Source: Siphonodentalium dalli (lineage: Eukaryota > Mollusca > Scaphopoda > Gadilida > Siphonodentaliidae). From it: a DNA stretch of 64,000 nt. Shown piece by piece: positions 12,443 to 26,774 of the stretch. Under the pieces are notes generated by a model. That model saw only the letters and a list, made by a program, of their open reading frames with translations. It was not told where the DNA came from and searched no databases. The position numbers and the translations under genes are program-made. Location of the stretch: positions 275,147,426-275,211,425 of the forward strand of contig CP136063.1 of assembly GCA_032622095.1 (NCBI GenBank). The letters run 5' to 3'. How positions within the stretch are numbered: position 1 is the first letter of the stretch; the number at the start of each line of letters is the position of its first letter.

Positions 12443-13778
12443 ATCTGATGGGTCCTACTGAATTGCTATGATGCTGGTGGGTCCTACTGAATTGCTGTAA
12501 TGCTGGTGTATCCTGCTGAATTTCTATGATGCTGGTGGGTCCTACTGAAGTGCTATGATGCAGGTGGGTCCTGCTAAATTGCCATGATGCTGGTGGGTCC
12601 TACTGAATTGCTATGACGCTGGTGGGTCCTGCTGAATTGCTATGATGCTGGTGGTTCCTGCTGAATTGCTATGATGATGGTGGGTCCTGCTGAATTGCTA
12701 CGATGATGGTGGGTCCTACTGAATTGCTATGATGCTGGTGGGTCCAGCTGAATTGCTATGATGCTGGTGGTTCCTGCTGAATTGCTATGATGCTGGTGGG
12801 TCCTTCTGAATTGCTATGATGCTGGTGGGTCCTGCTGAATTTCTATGATGCTGGTGGGTCCTACTGAAGTGCTATGATGATGGTGGGTCCTGCAAAATTG
12901 CCATGATGCTGGTGAATCCTACTGAATTGATATGATGCTTGTGGGTCCTACTGAATTGCTATGATGCTGGTGGGTCCTACTGAATTGCTATAATGCTGGT
13001 GTATCCTGCTGAATTTCTATGATGCTGGTGGGTCCTACTGAAGTGCTATGATGCTGTTGGGTCCTGCTAAATTGCCATGATGCTGGTGGGTCCTACTGAA
13101 TTGCTATGATGGTGGTGGGTCCTGCTGAATTGCTATGATGCTGGTGGGTCCTGCTGATTTGCTATGTTGCTGGTGGGTCCTGATGAATTGTTATGATGCT
13201 GGTGGGTCCTGTTGAATTGCTATGATGCTGGTGGGTCCTGTTGAATTTCTATGATGCTCGTGGGTCCTGTTGTATTGCTATGATGCTGGTGGATCCTGTT
13301 GAATTGCTATGATGCTGGTGGGGTCTATTGAATTGCTATGATGCTGGTGGGTCCTACTGAATTGATATGATGCTGGTGGGTCCCAGCTGAATTGCTATGT
13401 TTGGTCCTACTGAAGTTCTATGATGCTTGTGGGTCCTGCTGAATTGCTAAGATGCTGGTGGGTCCTACTGAAATGATATAATCCTGGTGGGTCATACTGA
13501 ATTGCTATGATGCTGGTGGGTCCTGTTGAATTGGTATGATGCTGGTGGGTCCTACGGAATTGCTAAGATGCTGGTGGGTCCTACTGAATTGCTATGATGC
13601 TGGTAAGTCCTGCTGAATTGCTATGATGCTGGTGGTTCCTGCTGAATTGCTATGATGATGGTGGGTCCTGCTGAATTGCTACGATGATGGTGGATCCTAC
13701 TGAATTGCTATGACGCTGGTGTGTCCTTCTGAAGTGCTATGATGCTGGTGGGTCCTACTGAAGTGCTATGATGCTATG

Positions 13779-13956
13779 ATATTTTCTTACACATGGTCGG
13801 CCCATGCAGTGGATTCTGTTGTTCCCTGGGCCGGAAGTGAGGGGAAATCAAAGCCCAATGGGGGTTGTGCAAATGAAGTGAGGTGCCGCCAAAACCCTAT
13901 ATGTCATCATCACTGATAAACGTTGGTGATTTATATCAGGACCCGGAGTGTCCATA
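13779..13956 (+). repeat. Spacer module 7 (178 bp)
   Basis: Domain II CATAATCTGG subtype with GCCGGAAGTGAGG. The terminal hairpin is damaged (GGACCC opposite GTGTCC). Confidence 0.95.
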
Positions 13957-14915
13957 ATCTGGTGGGTCCTACTGAATTGCTATGATGCTGGTGGGTCCTA
14001 CTGAATTGCTATAATGCTGGTGTATCCTGCTGAATTTCTATGATGCTCGTGGGTCCTACTGAAGTGCTATGATGCTGGTGGGTCCTGCTGAATTGCTATG
14101 ATACTGGTGGGTCCAACTGAATTGATATGATGCTGTGGATCCTACTGAAATGATATGATGGTGGTGGGTCCTGCTGAATTGCTATGATGCTGGTGGGTAC
14201 TACATAATTGCTATGATGGTGGTGGGTCCTACTGAATTGCTATGATGCTGGTGGGTCCTGCTGAATTGCTATGGTACTGGTGGGTCATGATGAATTGTTA
14301 TGATGCTCGTGGGTCCTGTTGAATTGCTATGATGCTGGTGGGTCCTGTTGAATTTCTATGGTGCTCGTGGGTCCTGTTGAATTGCTATGATGCTGGTGGG
14401 TTATATTGAATTGATATGATGCTGATGGGTCCTACTGAATTGCTATGATGCTGGTGGGTCCCAGCTGAATTGCTATGATGGGTCCTACTGAAGTGCTATG
14501 ATGCATGTGGGTCCTGCTGAATTGCTATGATGCTGGTGGGTCCTACTGAAATGATATGATCCTGGTGGGTCGTACTGAATTGATATGATGCTGGTGGGTC
14601 CTGTTGAATTGCTATGATGCTTGTGGGTCCTACTGAAATGATATGATCCTGGTGGGTCGTACTGAATTGCTATGATGCTGGTGAGTCCTGCTAAATTGCT
14701 ATGATACTGGTGGGTCCTGCTGAATTGCTATGATGATGGTGGGACCTATTGAATTGCAATGATGCTGGTGGGTCCCAGCAGAATTGCTATGATGCTGGTG
14801 GTTCCTACTGAATAGCTATGATGCTGGTGGGTCCTAATTAATTCCAATAATGATGGTAGGTCCTGCTGAATTGCTATGGTGGTGGTTGGTCCTACTGAAG
14901 TGCTATGATGCTTTG

Positions 14916-15092
14916 ATATTTTCTTACACATTGTCGGCCCATGCAGTGGATTCTGTTGTTCCCTGGGCCGGATGTGAGGGGAAATCAAATCCCAATGGGG
15001 GTTGTGCAAATGAAGTAAGGTGCCGTCAAACCCTATATGTCATCATCACTGATAAACGTTGGTGATTTATATCAAGACACGGAGTGTCCATA
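14916..15092 (+). repeat. Spacer module 8 (177 bp)
   Basis: Domain II CATATTCTGG subtype: ACATTGTCGG, AAATCCCAATGG, GAAGTAAGG, ATCAAGACAC. GCCGTCAAACC is private to this copy. Confidence 0.95.
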
Positions 15093-17063
15093 TTCTGGTT
15101 GGTCATACTGAATTTCTATGATGCTGGTGGGTCCTACTGAATTGCTATGATGCTGGTGGGTGCTACAGAATTGCTATGATGCTAGTGGGACCTATTGAAT
15201 TGCTATGATGCTGGTGGGTCCTAGTAAATTGCTATGGTGATGGTGGTCCTGCTGAATTGCTATGATGCTGGTGTATACTACTGAATTGCTATGATGCTGG
15301 TGGGTCCTACTGAAGTACTATGATGCTGGTGGGTCCTGCTGAATTGCTATGATGCTGGTTGGTCCTACTGAGTTGACATGATGCTTGTGGGTCCTACTGA
15401 ATTGATATGATGCTTTTGGGTCCTGCTGAATTGCTATGATGATGGTGGGTCCTACTGAATTGCTATGATGCTGGTGGGACCTACTGCATTGCTATGATGC
15501 TGGTGTGTCCTGTTGAATTGATATTGTGCTGGTGGGTCCTACTGAATTGCTATGATTCTGGTGGGTCCTGGTGAGTTGTTATGATGCTGGTGGGTCCTGT
15601 TGAATTGCTATGATGCTGGCGGGTCCTGTTGAATTTCTATGATGCTCGTGGGTCCTGTTGAATTGCTATGATGCTGGTGGGTTCTATTGAATTGATTATG
15701 CTGATGGGTCCTACTGAAGTGCTATGATGCTGGTGGGTCCTGCTGAATTGCTATGATGCTGGTGGGTTCTACTGAAATGATATGATCCTGATGGGTCTTA
15801 CTGAATTGCTATGATGCTGGTGGGTCCTACTGAATTGATATGATGCTGGTGGGTCCTACTGAATTGCAATGATGGTGGTGGGTCCTACTGATTTGCTGTG
15901 ATTCTGGTGGGTCGTACTGAATTGCAATGATGGTGGTGGGTCCTACTGATTTGCTATGATGCTGTTGGGTCCTGCTGAAATTCTATGATGCTTGTGGGTC
16001 CTGCTGAATTGCTATGATGCTGGTGGGTCCTGATGAATAGTTATGATGCTCGTGGATCCTGTTGAATTGCTATGATGCTGGTGGGTCCTGCTGAATTGCT
16101 ATGATGCTGGTGGGTCCTTCTGAATTGCTATGATGCTGGTGGGTCCTGCTGAATTTCTATGATGCTGGTGGGTCCTACTGAAGTGCTATGATGATGGTGG
16201 GTCCTGCAAAATTGCCATGATGCTGGTGAATCCTACTGAATTGATATGATGCTTGTGGGTCCTACTGAATTGCTATGATGCTGGTGGGTCCTACTGAATT
16301 GCTATAATGCTGGTGTATCCTGCTGAATTTCTATGATGCTGGTGGGTCCTACTGAAGTGCTATGATGCTGTTGGGTCCTGCTAAATTGCCATGATGCTGG
16401 TGGGTCCTACTGAATTGCTATGATGGTGGTGGGTCCTGCTGAATTGCTATGATGCTGGTGGGTCCTGCTGATTTGCTATGTTGCTGGTGGGTCCTGATGA
16501 ATTGTTATGATGCTGGTGGGTCCTGTTGAATTGCTATGATGCTGGTGGGTCCTGTTGAATTTCTATGATGCTCGTGGGTCCTGTTGTATTGCTATGATGC
16601 TGGTGGATCCTGTTGAATTGCTATGATGCTGGTGGGGTCTATTGAATTGCTATGATGCTGGTGGGTCCTACTGAATTGATATGATGCTGGTGGGTCCCAG
16701 CTGAATTGCTATGATTGGTCCTACTGAAGTTCTATGATGCTTGTGGGTCCTGCTGAATTGCTAAGATGCTGGTGGGTCCTACTGAAATGATATAATCCTG
16801 GTGGGTCATACTGAATTGCTATGATGCTGGTGGGTCCTGTTGAATTGGTATGATGCTGGTGGGTCCTACGGAATTGCTAAGATGCTGGTGGGTCCTACTG
16901 AATTGCTATGATGCTGGTAAGTCCTGCTGAATTGCTATGATGCTGGTGGTTCCTGCTGAATTGCTATGATGATGGTGGGTCCTGCTGAATTGCTACGATG
17001 ATGGTGGATCCTACTGAATTGCTATGACGCTGGTGTGTCCTACTGAAGTGCTATGATGCTATG

Positions 17064-17241
17064 ATATTTTCTTACACATGGTCGGCCCATGCAGTGGATT
17101 CTGTTGTTCCCTGGGCCGGAAGTGAGGGGAAATCAAAGCCCAATGGGGGTTGTGCAAATGAAGTGAGGTGCCGCCAAAACCCTATATGTCATCATCACTG
17201 ATAAACGTTGGTGATTTATATCAGGACACGGAGTGTCCATA
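17064..17241 (+). repeat. Spacer module 9 (178 bp)
   Basis: CATAATCTGG subtype with an intact terminal hairpin. Counterpart of module 14 at an offset of 8603. Confidence 0.95.
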
Positions 17242-18171
17242 ATCTGGTGGGTCCTACTGAATTGCTATGATGCTGGTGGGTCCTACTGAATTGCTATAAT
17301 GCTGGTGTATCCTGCTGAATTTCTATGATGCTCGTGGGTCCTACTGAAGTGCTATGATGCTGGTGGGTCCTGCTGAATTGCTATGATACTGGTGGGTCCA
17401 ACTGAATTGATATGATGCTGTGGATCCTACTGAAATAATATGATGGTGGTGGGTCCTGCTGAATTGCTATGATGCTGGTGGGTACTACTTAATTGCTATG
17501 ATGGTGGTGGGTCCTACTGAATTGCTATGATGCTGGTGGGTCCTGCTGAATTGCTATGGTACTGGTGGGTCATGATGAATTGTTATGATGCTCGTGGGTC
17601 CTGTTGAATTGCTATGATGCTGGTGGGTTATATTGAATTGATATGATGCTGATGGGTCCTACTGAATTGCTATGATGCTGGTGGGTCCCAGCTGAATTGC
17701 TATGATGGGTCCTACTGAAGTGCTATGATGCATGTGGGTCCTGCTGAATTGCTATGATGCTGGTGGGTCCTACTGAAATGATATGATCCTGGTGGGTCGT
17801 ACTGAATTGATATGATGCTGGTGGGTCCTGTTGAATTGCTATGATGCTTGTGGGTCCTACTGAAATGATATGATCCTGGTGGGTCGTACTGAATTGCTAC
17901 GATGCTGGTGGGTCCTGCTGAATTGCTATGATGCTGGTGAGTCCTGCTAAATTGCTATGATACTGGTGGGTCCTGCTGAATTGCTATGATGATGGTGGGA
18001 TCTATTGAATTGCTATGATGCTGGTGGGTCCCAGCAGAATTGCTATGATGCTGGTGGTTCCTACTGAATAGCTATGATGCTGGTGGGTCCTAATTAATTC
18101 CAATAATGATGGTAGGTCCTGCTGAATTGCTATGGTGGTGGTTGGTCCTACTGAAGTGCTATGATGCTTTG

Positions 18172-18348
18172 ATATTTTCTTAAAAATTGTCGGCCCATGC
18201 AGTGGATTCTGTTGTTCCCTGGGCCGGATGTGAGGGGAAATCAAATCCCAATGGGGGTTGTGCAAATGAAGTAAGGTGCCGCCAAACCCTATATGTCATC
18301 ATCACTGATAAACGTTGGTGATTTATATCAAGACACGGAGTGTCCATA
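18172..18348 (+). repeat. Spacer module 10 (177 bp)
   Basis: CATATTCTGG subtype with the private change TCTTAAAAATTGTCGG, shared only with module 15. This ties the two together as copies at an offset of 8603. Confidence 0.95.
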
Positions 18349-20291
18349 TTCTGGTTGGTCATACTGAATTTCTATGATGCTGGTGGGTCCTACTGAATTG
18401 CTATGATGCTGGTGGGTGCTACAGAATTGCTATGATGCTAGTGGGACCTATTGAATTGCTATGATGCTGGTGGGTCCTAGTAAATTGCTATGGTGATGGT
18501 GGTCCTGCTGAATTGCTATGATGCTGGTGTATACTACTGAATTGCTATGATGCTGGTGGGTCCTACTGAAGTACTATGATGCTGGTGGGTCCTGCTGAAT
18601 TGCTATGATGCTGGTTGGTCCTACTGAGTTGACATTATGCTTGTGGGTCCTACTGAATTGATATGATGCTTTTGGGTCCTGCTGAATTGCTATGATGATG
18701 GTGGGTCCTACTGAATTGCTATGATGCTGGTGGGACCTACTGCATTGCTATGATGCTGGTGTGTCCTGTTGAATTGATATTGTGCTGGTGGGTCCTACTG
18801 AATTGCTATGATTCTGGTGGGTCCTGGTGAGTTGTTATGATGCTGGTGGGTCCTGTTGAATTGCTATGATGCTGGCGGGTCCTGTTGAATTTCTATGATG
18901 CTCGTGGGTCCTGTTGAATTGCTATGATGCTGGTGGGTTCTATTGAATTGATTATGCTGATGGGTCCTACTGAAGTGCTATGATGCTTGTGGGTCCTGCT
19001 GAATTGCTATGATGCTGGTGGGTTCTACTGAAATGATATGATCCTGATGGGTCTTACTGAATTGCTATGATGCTGGTGGGTCCTACTGAATTGATATGAT
19101 GCTGGTGGGTCCTACTGAATTGCAATGATGGTGGTGGGTCCTACTGATTTGCTGTGATTCTGGTGGGTCGTACTGAATTGCAATGATGGTGGTGGGTCCT
19201 ACTGATTTGCTATGATGCTGTTGGGTCCTGCTGAATTTCTATGATGCTTGTGGGTCCTGCTGAATTGCTATGATGCTGGTGGGTCCTGATGAATAGTTAT
19301 GATGCTCGTGGATCCTGTTGAATTGCTATGATGCTGGTGGGTCCTGCTGAATTGCTATGATGCTGGTGGGTCCTTCTGAATTGCTATGATGCTGGTGGGT
19401 CCTGCTGAATTTCTATGATGCTGGTGGGTCCTACTGAAGTGCTATGATGATGGTGGGTCCTGCAAAATTGCCATGATGCTGGTGAATCCTACTGAATTGA
19501 TATGATGCTTGTGGGTCCTACTGAATTGCTATGATGCTGGTGGGTCCTACTGAATTGCTATAATGCTGGTGTATCCTGCTGAATTTCTATGATGCTGGTG
19601 GGTCCTACTGAAGTGCTATGATGCTGTTGGGTCCTGCTAAATTGCCATGATGCTGGTGGGTCCTTCTGAATTGCTATGATGGTGGTGGGTCCTGCTGAAT
19701 TGCTATGATGCTGGTGGGTCCTGCTGATTTGCTATGTTGCTGGTGGGTCCTGATGAATTGTTATGATGCTGGTGGGTCCTGTTGAATTGCTATGATGCTG
19801 ATGGGTCCTGTTGAATTTCTATGATGCTCGTGGGTCCTGTTGTATTGCTATGATGCTGGTGGATCCTGTTGAATTGCTATGATGCTGGTGGGGTCTATTG
19901 AATTGCTATGATGCTGGTGGGTCCTACTGAATTGATATGATGCTGGTGGGTCCCAGCTGAATTGATATGATGCTGGTGGGTCCCAGCTGAATTGCTATGA
20001 TTGGTCCTACTGAAGTTCTATGATGCTTGTGGGTCCTGCTGAATTGCTAAGATGCTGGTGGGTCCTACTGAAATGATATAATCCTGGTGGGTCATACTGA
20101 ATTGCTATGATGCTGGTAAGTCCTGCTGAATTGCTATGATGCTGGTGGTTCCTGCTGAATTGCTATGATGATGGTGGGTCCTGCTGAATTGCTACGATGA
20201 TGGTGGATCCTACTGAATTGCTATGACGCTGGTGTGTCCTTCTGAAGTGCTATGATGCTGGTGGGTCCTACTGAAGTGCTATGATGCTATG

Positions 20292-20469
20292 ATATTTTCT
20301 TACACATGGTCGGCCCATGCAGTGGATTCTGTTGTTCCCTGGGCCGGAAGTGAGGGGAAATCAAAGCCCAATGGGGGTTGTGCAAATGAAGTGAGGTGCC
20401 GCCAAAACCCTATATGTCATCATCACTGATAAACGTTGGTGATTTATATCAGGACACGGAGTGTCCATA
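20292..20469 (+). repeat. Spacer module 11 (178 bp)
   Basis: CATAATCTGG subtype; counterpart of module 16 at an offset of 9382. Confidence 0.95.
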
Positions 20470-21457
20470 ATCTGGTGGGTCCTACAGAATTGCTATGATG
20501 CTGGTGGGTCCTACTGAATTGCTATAATGCTGGTGTATCCTGCTGAATTTCTATGATGCTCGTGGGTCCTACTGAAGTGCTATGATGCTGGTGGGTCCTG
20601 CTGAATTGCTATGATACTGGTGGGTCCAACTGAATTGATATGATGCTGTGGATCCTACTGAAATGATATGATGGTGGTGGGTCCTGCTGAATTGCTATGA
20701 TGCTGGTGGGTACTACTTAATTGCTATGATGGTGGTGGGTCCTACTGAATTGCTATGATGCTGGTGGGTCCTGCTGTATTGCTATGGTACTGGTGGGTCA
20801 TGATGAATTGTTATGATGCTCGTGGGTCCTGTTGAATTGCTATGATGCTGGTGGGTCCTGCTGAATTTCTATGGTGCTCGTGGATCCTGTTGAATTGCTA
20901 TGATGCTGGTGGGTTATATTGAATTGATATGATGCTGATGGGTCCTACTGAATTGCTATGATGCTGGTGGGTCCCAGCTGAATTGCTATGATGGGTCCTA
21001 CTGAAGTGCTATGATGCATGTGGGTCCTGCTGAATTGCTATGATGCTGGTGGGTCCTACTGAAATGATATGATCCTGGTGGGTCGTACTGAATTGATATG
21101 ATGCTGGTGGGTCCTGTTGAATTGCTATGATGCTTGTGGGTCCTACTGAAATGATATGATCCCGGTGGGTCGTACTGAATTGCTACGATGCTGGTGGGTC
21201 CTGCTGAATTGCTATGATGCTGGTGAGTCCTGCTAAATTGCTATGATACTGGTGGGTCCTGCTGAATTGCTATGATGATGGTGGGACCTATTGAATTGCT
21301 ATGATGCTGGTGGGTCCCAGCAGAATTGCTATGATGCTGGTGGTTCCTACTGAATAGCTATGATGCTGGTGGGTCCTAATTAATTCCAATAATGATGGTA
21401 GGTCCTGCTGAATTGCTATGGTGGTGGTTGGTCCTACTGAAGTGCTATGATGCTTTG

Positions 21458-21634
21458 ATATTTTCTTACACATTGTCGGCCCATGCAGTGGATTCTGTTG
21501 TTCCCTGGGCCGGATGTGAGGGGAAATCAAATCCCAATGGGGGTTGTGCAAATGAAGTAAGGTGCCGCCAAACCCTATATGTCATCATCACTGATAAACG
21601 TTGGTGATTTATATCAAGACACGGAGTGTCCATA
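21458..21634 (+). repeat. Spacer module 12 (177 bp)
   Basis: CATATTCTGG subtype; counterpart of module 17 at an offset of 9382. Confidence 0.95.
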
Positions 21635-23778
21635 TTCTGGTTGGTCATACTGAATTTCTATGATGCTGGTGGGTCCTACTGAATTACTATGATGCTGGTG
21701 GGTGCTACAGAATTGCTATGATGCTAGTGGGACCTATTGAATTGCTATGATGCTGGTGGGTCCTAGTAAATTGCTATGGTGATGGTGGTCCTGCTGAATT
21801 GCTATGATGCTGGTGTATACTACTGAATTGCTATGATGCTGGTGGGTCCTACTGAAGTACTATGATGCTGGTGGGTCCTGCTGAATTGCTATGATGCTGG
21901 TTGGTCCTACTGAGTTGACATGATGCTTGTGGGTCCTACTGAATTGATATGATGCTTTTGGGTCCTGCTGAATTGCTATGATGATGGTGGGTCCTACTGA
22001 ATTGCTATGATGCTGGTGGGACCTACTGCATTGCTATGATGCTGGTGTGTCCTGTTGAATTGATATTGTGCTGGTGGGTCCTACTGAATTGCTATGATTC
22101 TGGTGGGTCCTGGTGAGTTGTTATGATGCTGGTGGGTCCTGTTGAATTGCTATGATGCTGGCGGGTCCTGTTGAATTTCTATGATGCTCGTGGGTCCTGT
22201 TGAATTGCTATGATGCTGGTGGGTTCTATTGAATTGATTATGCTGATGGGTCCAACTGAAGTGCTATGATGCTTGTGGGTCCTGCTGAATTGCTATGATG
22301 CTGGTGGGTTCTACTGAAATGATATGATCCTGATGGGTCTTACTGAATTGCTATGATGCTGGTGGGTCCTACTGAATTGATATGATGCTGGTGGGTCCTA
22401 CTGAATTGCAATGATGGTGGTGGGTCCTACTGATTTGCTGTGATTCTGATGGGTCGTACTGAATTGCAATGATGGTGGTGGGTCCTACTGATTTGCTATG
22501 ATGCTGTTGGGTCCTGCTGAATTTCTATGATGCTTGTGGGTCCTGCTGAATTGCTATGATGCTGGTGGGTCCTGATGAATAGTTATGATGCTCGTGGATC
22601 CTGTTGAATTGCTATGATGCTGGTGGGTCCTGTTGAATTGACATGATGCTCGTGGGTCCTGTTGAATTGCTATAATGCTGGTGGGTTCTATTGAATTGAT
22701 ATGATGCTGATGGGTCCTACTGAATTGCTATGATGCTGGTGGGTCCCAGCTGAATTGCTATGCTGGGTCCTACTGAAGTGCTATGATGATTGTCGGTCCT
22801 GCTGAATTGCTATGATGCTGGTGGGTCCTACTGAATTGATATGATCCTGGTGGGTCCTACTGAATTGCTATGATGCTGGTGGGTCCTGTTGAATTGCTAT
22901 GATGCTGGTGGGTCCTACTGAATTGCTATGATGCTAGTGGGTCCTGTTGAATTGCTATGATGCTGGTGGGTCCTGTGGAATTGATATGATGCTCGTGGGT
23001 CCTGTTGAATTACTATGATGCTGGTGGGTTCTATTGAATTGATTTGATGCTGATGGGTCCTACTGAATTGCTAGGATGCTGGTGGGTCCCAGCTGAATTG
23101 CTATGATGGGTCCTTCTGAAGTGCTATGATGCTTGTGGGTCCTGCTGAATTGCTATGTTGCTGGTGGGTCATACTGAAATGATATGATCCTGGTTGGTCC
23201 TACTGAATTGCTATGATGCTGGTGGGTCCTGTTGAATTGCTATGATGCTGGTGGGTCCTACTGAATTGCTATGATGCTAGTGGGTCCTGTTGAATTGCTA
23301 TGATGCTGGTGGGTCCTGTGGAATTGATATGATGCTCGTGGGTCCTGTTGAATTACTATGATGCTGGTGGGTTCTATTGAATTGATATGATGCTGATGGG
23401 TCCTACTGAATTGCTATGATGCTGGTGGGTCCCAGCTGAATTGCTATGATGGGTCCTTCTGAAGTGCTATGATGCTTGTCGGTCCTGCTGAATTACTATG
23501 ATGCTAGTGGGTCCTGCTGAATTGCTATGATGCTGGTGGGCCCTGCTAAATTGCTATGATGCTGGTGGGTCACGCTGAATTGCTATGGTGATGGTGGGAC
23601 CTATTGAATTGCTATGATGCTAGTTTGTCCCAACAGAATTGCTATGATGCTGGTCAGCTGGTGGGTCCTACTGAATTGCTGTGATGCTGGTGGGTCCTAA
23701 TTAATTCCAATAATTATGGTAGGTCCTGCTGAATTGCTATGATGCTGGTGGGTCCTACTGAAGTGGTAAGATGCTATG

Positions 23779-23956
23779 ATATTTTCTTACACATGGTCGG
23801 CCCATGCAGTGGATTCTGTTGTTCCCTGGGCCGGATGTGAGGGGAAATCAAAGCCCAGTGGGGGTTGTGCAAATGAAGTGAGGTGCCGCCAAAACCCTAT
23901 ATGTCATCATCACTGATAAACGTTGGTGATTTATATCAGGACACGGAGTGTCCATA
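23779..23956 (+). repeat. Spacer module 13 (178 bp), apparent recombinant
   Basis: The left half carries AAAGCCCAGTGGGGG, otherwise found only in module 18, and the same preceding monomers (GAAGTGGTAAGATGC). The right half has CCAAAACCC and CATAATCTGG, like modules 7, 9 and 11. The switch lies within the spacer. Confidence 0.9.
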
Positions 23957-25666
23957 ATCTGGTGGGTCCTACTGAATTGCTATGATGCTGGTGGGTCCTA
24001 CTGAATTGCTATAATGCTGGTGTATCCTGCTGAATTTCTATGATGCTCGTGGGTCCTACTGAAGTGCTATGATGCTGGTGGGTCCTGCTGAATTGCTATG
24101 ATACTGGGGGGTCCAACTGAATTGATATGATGCTGTGGATCCTACTGAAATGATATGATGGTGGTGGGTCCTGCTGAATTGCTATGATGCTGGTGGGTAC
24201 TACTTAATTGCTATGATGGTGGTGGGTCCTACTGAATTGCTATGATGCTGGTGGGTCCTGTTGAATTGCTATGATGCTGGTGGGTTCTATTGAATTGATT
24301 ATGCTGATGGGTCCTACTGAAGTGCTATGATGCTGGTGGGTCCTGCTGAATTGCTATGATGCTGGTGGGTTCTACTGAAATGATATGATCCTGATGGGTC
24401 TTACTGAATTGCTATGATGCTGGTGGGTCCTACTGAATTGATATGATGCTGGTGGGTCCTACTGAATTGCAATGATGGTGGTGGGTCCTACTGATTTGCT
24501 GTGATTCTGGTGGGTCGTACTGAATTGCAATGATGGTGGTGGGTCCTACTGATTTGCTATGATGCTGTTGGGTCCTGCTGAAATTCTATGATGCTTGTGG
24601 GTCCTGCTGAATTGCTATGATGCTGGTGGGTCCTGATGAATAGTTATGATGCTCGTGGATCCTGTTGAATTGCTATGATGCTGGTGGGTCCTGCTGAATT
24701 GCTATGATGCTGGTGGGTCCTTCTGAATTGCTATGATGCTGGTGGGTCCTGCTGAATTTCTATGATGCTGGTGGGTCCTACTGAAGTGCTATGATGATGG
24801 TGGGTCCTGCAAAATTGCCATGATGCTGGTGAATCCTACTGAATTGATATGATGCTTGTGGGTCCTACTGAATTGCTATGATGCTGGTGGGTCCTACTGA
24901 ATTGCTATAATGCTGGTGTATCCTGCTGAATTTCTATGATGCTGGTGGGTCCTACTGAAGTGCTATGATGCTGTTGGGTCCTGCTAAATTGCCATGATGC
25001 TGGTGGGTCCTACTGAATTGCTATGATGGTGGTGGGTCCTGCTGAATTGCTATGATGCTGGTGGGTCCTGCTGATTTGCTATGTTGCTGGTGGGTCCTGA
25101 TGAATTGTTATGATGCTGGTGGGTCCTGTTGAATTGCTATGATGCTGGTGGGTCCTGTTGAATTTCTATGATGCTCGTGGGTCCTGTTGTATTGCTATGA
25201 TGCTGGTGGATCCTGTTGAATTGCTATGATGCTGGTGGGGTCTATTGAATTGCTATGATGCTGGTGGGTCCTACTGAATTGATATGATGCTGGTGGGTCC
25301 CAGCTGAATTGCTATGATTGGTCCTACTGAAGTTCTATGATGCTTGTGGGTCCTGCTGAATTGCTAAGATGCTGGTGGGTCCTACTGAAATGATATAATC
25401 CTGGTGGGTCATACTGAATTGCTATGATGCTGGTGGGTCCTGTTGAATTGGTATGATGCTGGTGGGTCCTACGGAATTGCTAAGATGCTGGTGGGTCCTA
25501 CTGAATTGCTATGATGCTGGTAAGTCCTGCTGAATTGCTATGATGCTGGTGGTTCCTGCTGAATTGCTATGATGATGGTGGGTCCTGCTGAATTGCTACG
25601 ATGATGGTGGATCCTACTGAATTGCTATGACGCTGGTGTGTCCTACTGAAGTGCTATGATGCTATG

Positions 25667-25844
25667 ATATTTTCTTACACATGGTCGGCCCATGCAGTGG
25701 ATTCTGTTGTTCCCTGGGCCGGAAGTGAGGGGAAATCAAAGCCCAATGGGGGTTGTGCAAATGAAGTGAGGTGCCGCCAAAACCCTATATGTCATCATCA
25801 CTGATAAACGTTGGTGATTTATATCAGGACACGGAGTGTCCATA
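25667..25844 (+). repeat. Spacer module 14 (178 bp)
   Basis: CATAATCTGG subtype with the same preceding monomers as module 9 (ACGCTGGTGTGTCCTACTG). Confidence 0.95.
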
Positions 25845-26774
25845 ATCTGGTGGGTCCTACTGAATTGCTATGATGCTGGTGGGTCCTACTGAATTGCTAT
25901 AATGCTGGTGTATCCTGCTGAATTTCTATGATGCTCGTGGGTCCTACTGAAGTGCTATGATGCTGGTGGGTCCTGCTGAATTGCTATGATACTGGTGGGT
26001 CCAACTGAATTGATATGATGCTGTGGATCCTACTGAAATGATATGATGGTGGTGGGTCCTGCTGAATTGCTATGATGCTGGTGGGTACTACTTAATTGCT
26101 ATGATGGTGGTGGGTCCTACTGAATTGCTATGATGCTGGTGGGTCCTGCTGAATTGCTATGGTACTGGTGGGTCATGATGAATTGTTATGATGCTCGTGG
26201 GTCCTGTTGAATTGCTATGATGCTGGTGGGTTATATTGAATTGATATGATGCTGATGGGTCCTACTGAATTGCTATGATGCTGGTGGGTCCCAGCTGAAT
26301 TGCTATGATGGGTCCTACTGAAGTGCTATGATGCATGTGGGTCCTGCTGAATTGCTATGATGCTGGTGGGTCCTACTGAAATGATATGATCCTGGTGGGT
26401 CGTACTGAATTGATATGATGCTGGTGGGTCCTGTTGAATTGCTATGATGCTTGTGGGTCCTACTGAAATGATATGATCCTGGTGGGTCGTACTGAATTGC
26501 TACGATGCTGGTGGGTCCTGCTGAATTGCTATGATGCTGGTGAGTCCTGCTAAATTGCTATGATACTGGTGGGTCCTGCTGAATTGCTATGATGATGGTG
26601 GGACCTATTGAATTGCTATGATGCTGGTGGGTCCCAGCAGAATTGCTATGATGCTGGTGGTTCCTACTGAATAGCTATGATGCTGGTGGGTCCTAATTAA
26701 TTCCAATAATGATGGTAGGTCCTGCTGAATTGCTATGGTGGTGGTTGGTCCTACTGAAGTGCTATGATGCTTTG

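Larger units (their letters stand above)
6136..12770 (+). repeat. HOR domain I (dimer about 2.5 kb)
   Basis: Spacers begin at 6136, 7102, 8611, 9606, 11243 and 12267. Spacers 1 and 3 share GTGAGTTGCCGCC; spacers 2 and 4 share TGGTCCGCCC and the extra A in CCAAAACCC. Same-type distances are 2475, 2504 and 2632, so the repeating unit is a short module (about 1.0 kb) plus a long one (about 1.5-1.6 kb). The monomer order after spacers 1 and 3 is also nearly the same, which shows the dimer was duplicated as a block. The right limit is approximate. Confidence 0.75.
15660..23900 (+). repeat. Domain II large duplication, copy 1
   Basis: The run of modules and variant monomers here recurs at 24263-33282. 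Matching landmarks are GTTCTATTGAATTGATTATG at 15681/24284, spacers 17064/25667 and 18172/26775 (offset 8603), then 20292/29674, 21458/30840 and 23779/33161 (offset 9382). The change of offset is exactly 779 bp. Limits are approximate. Confidence 0.85.
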
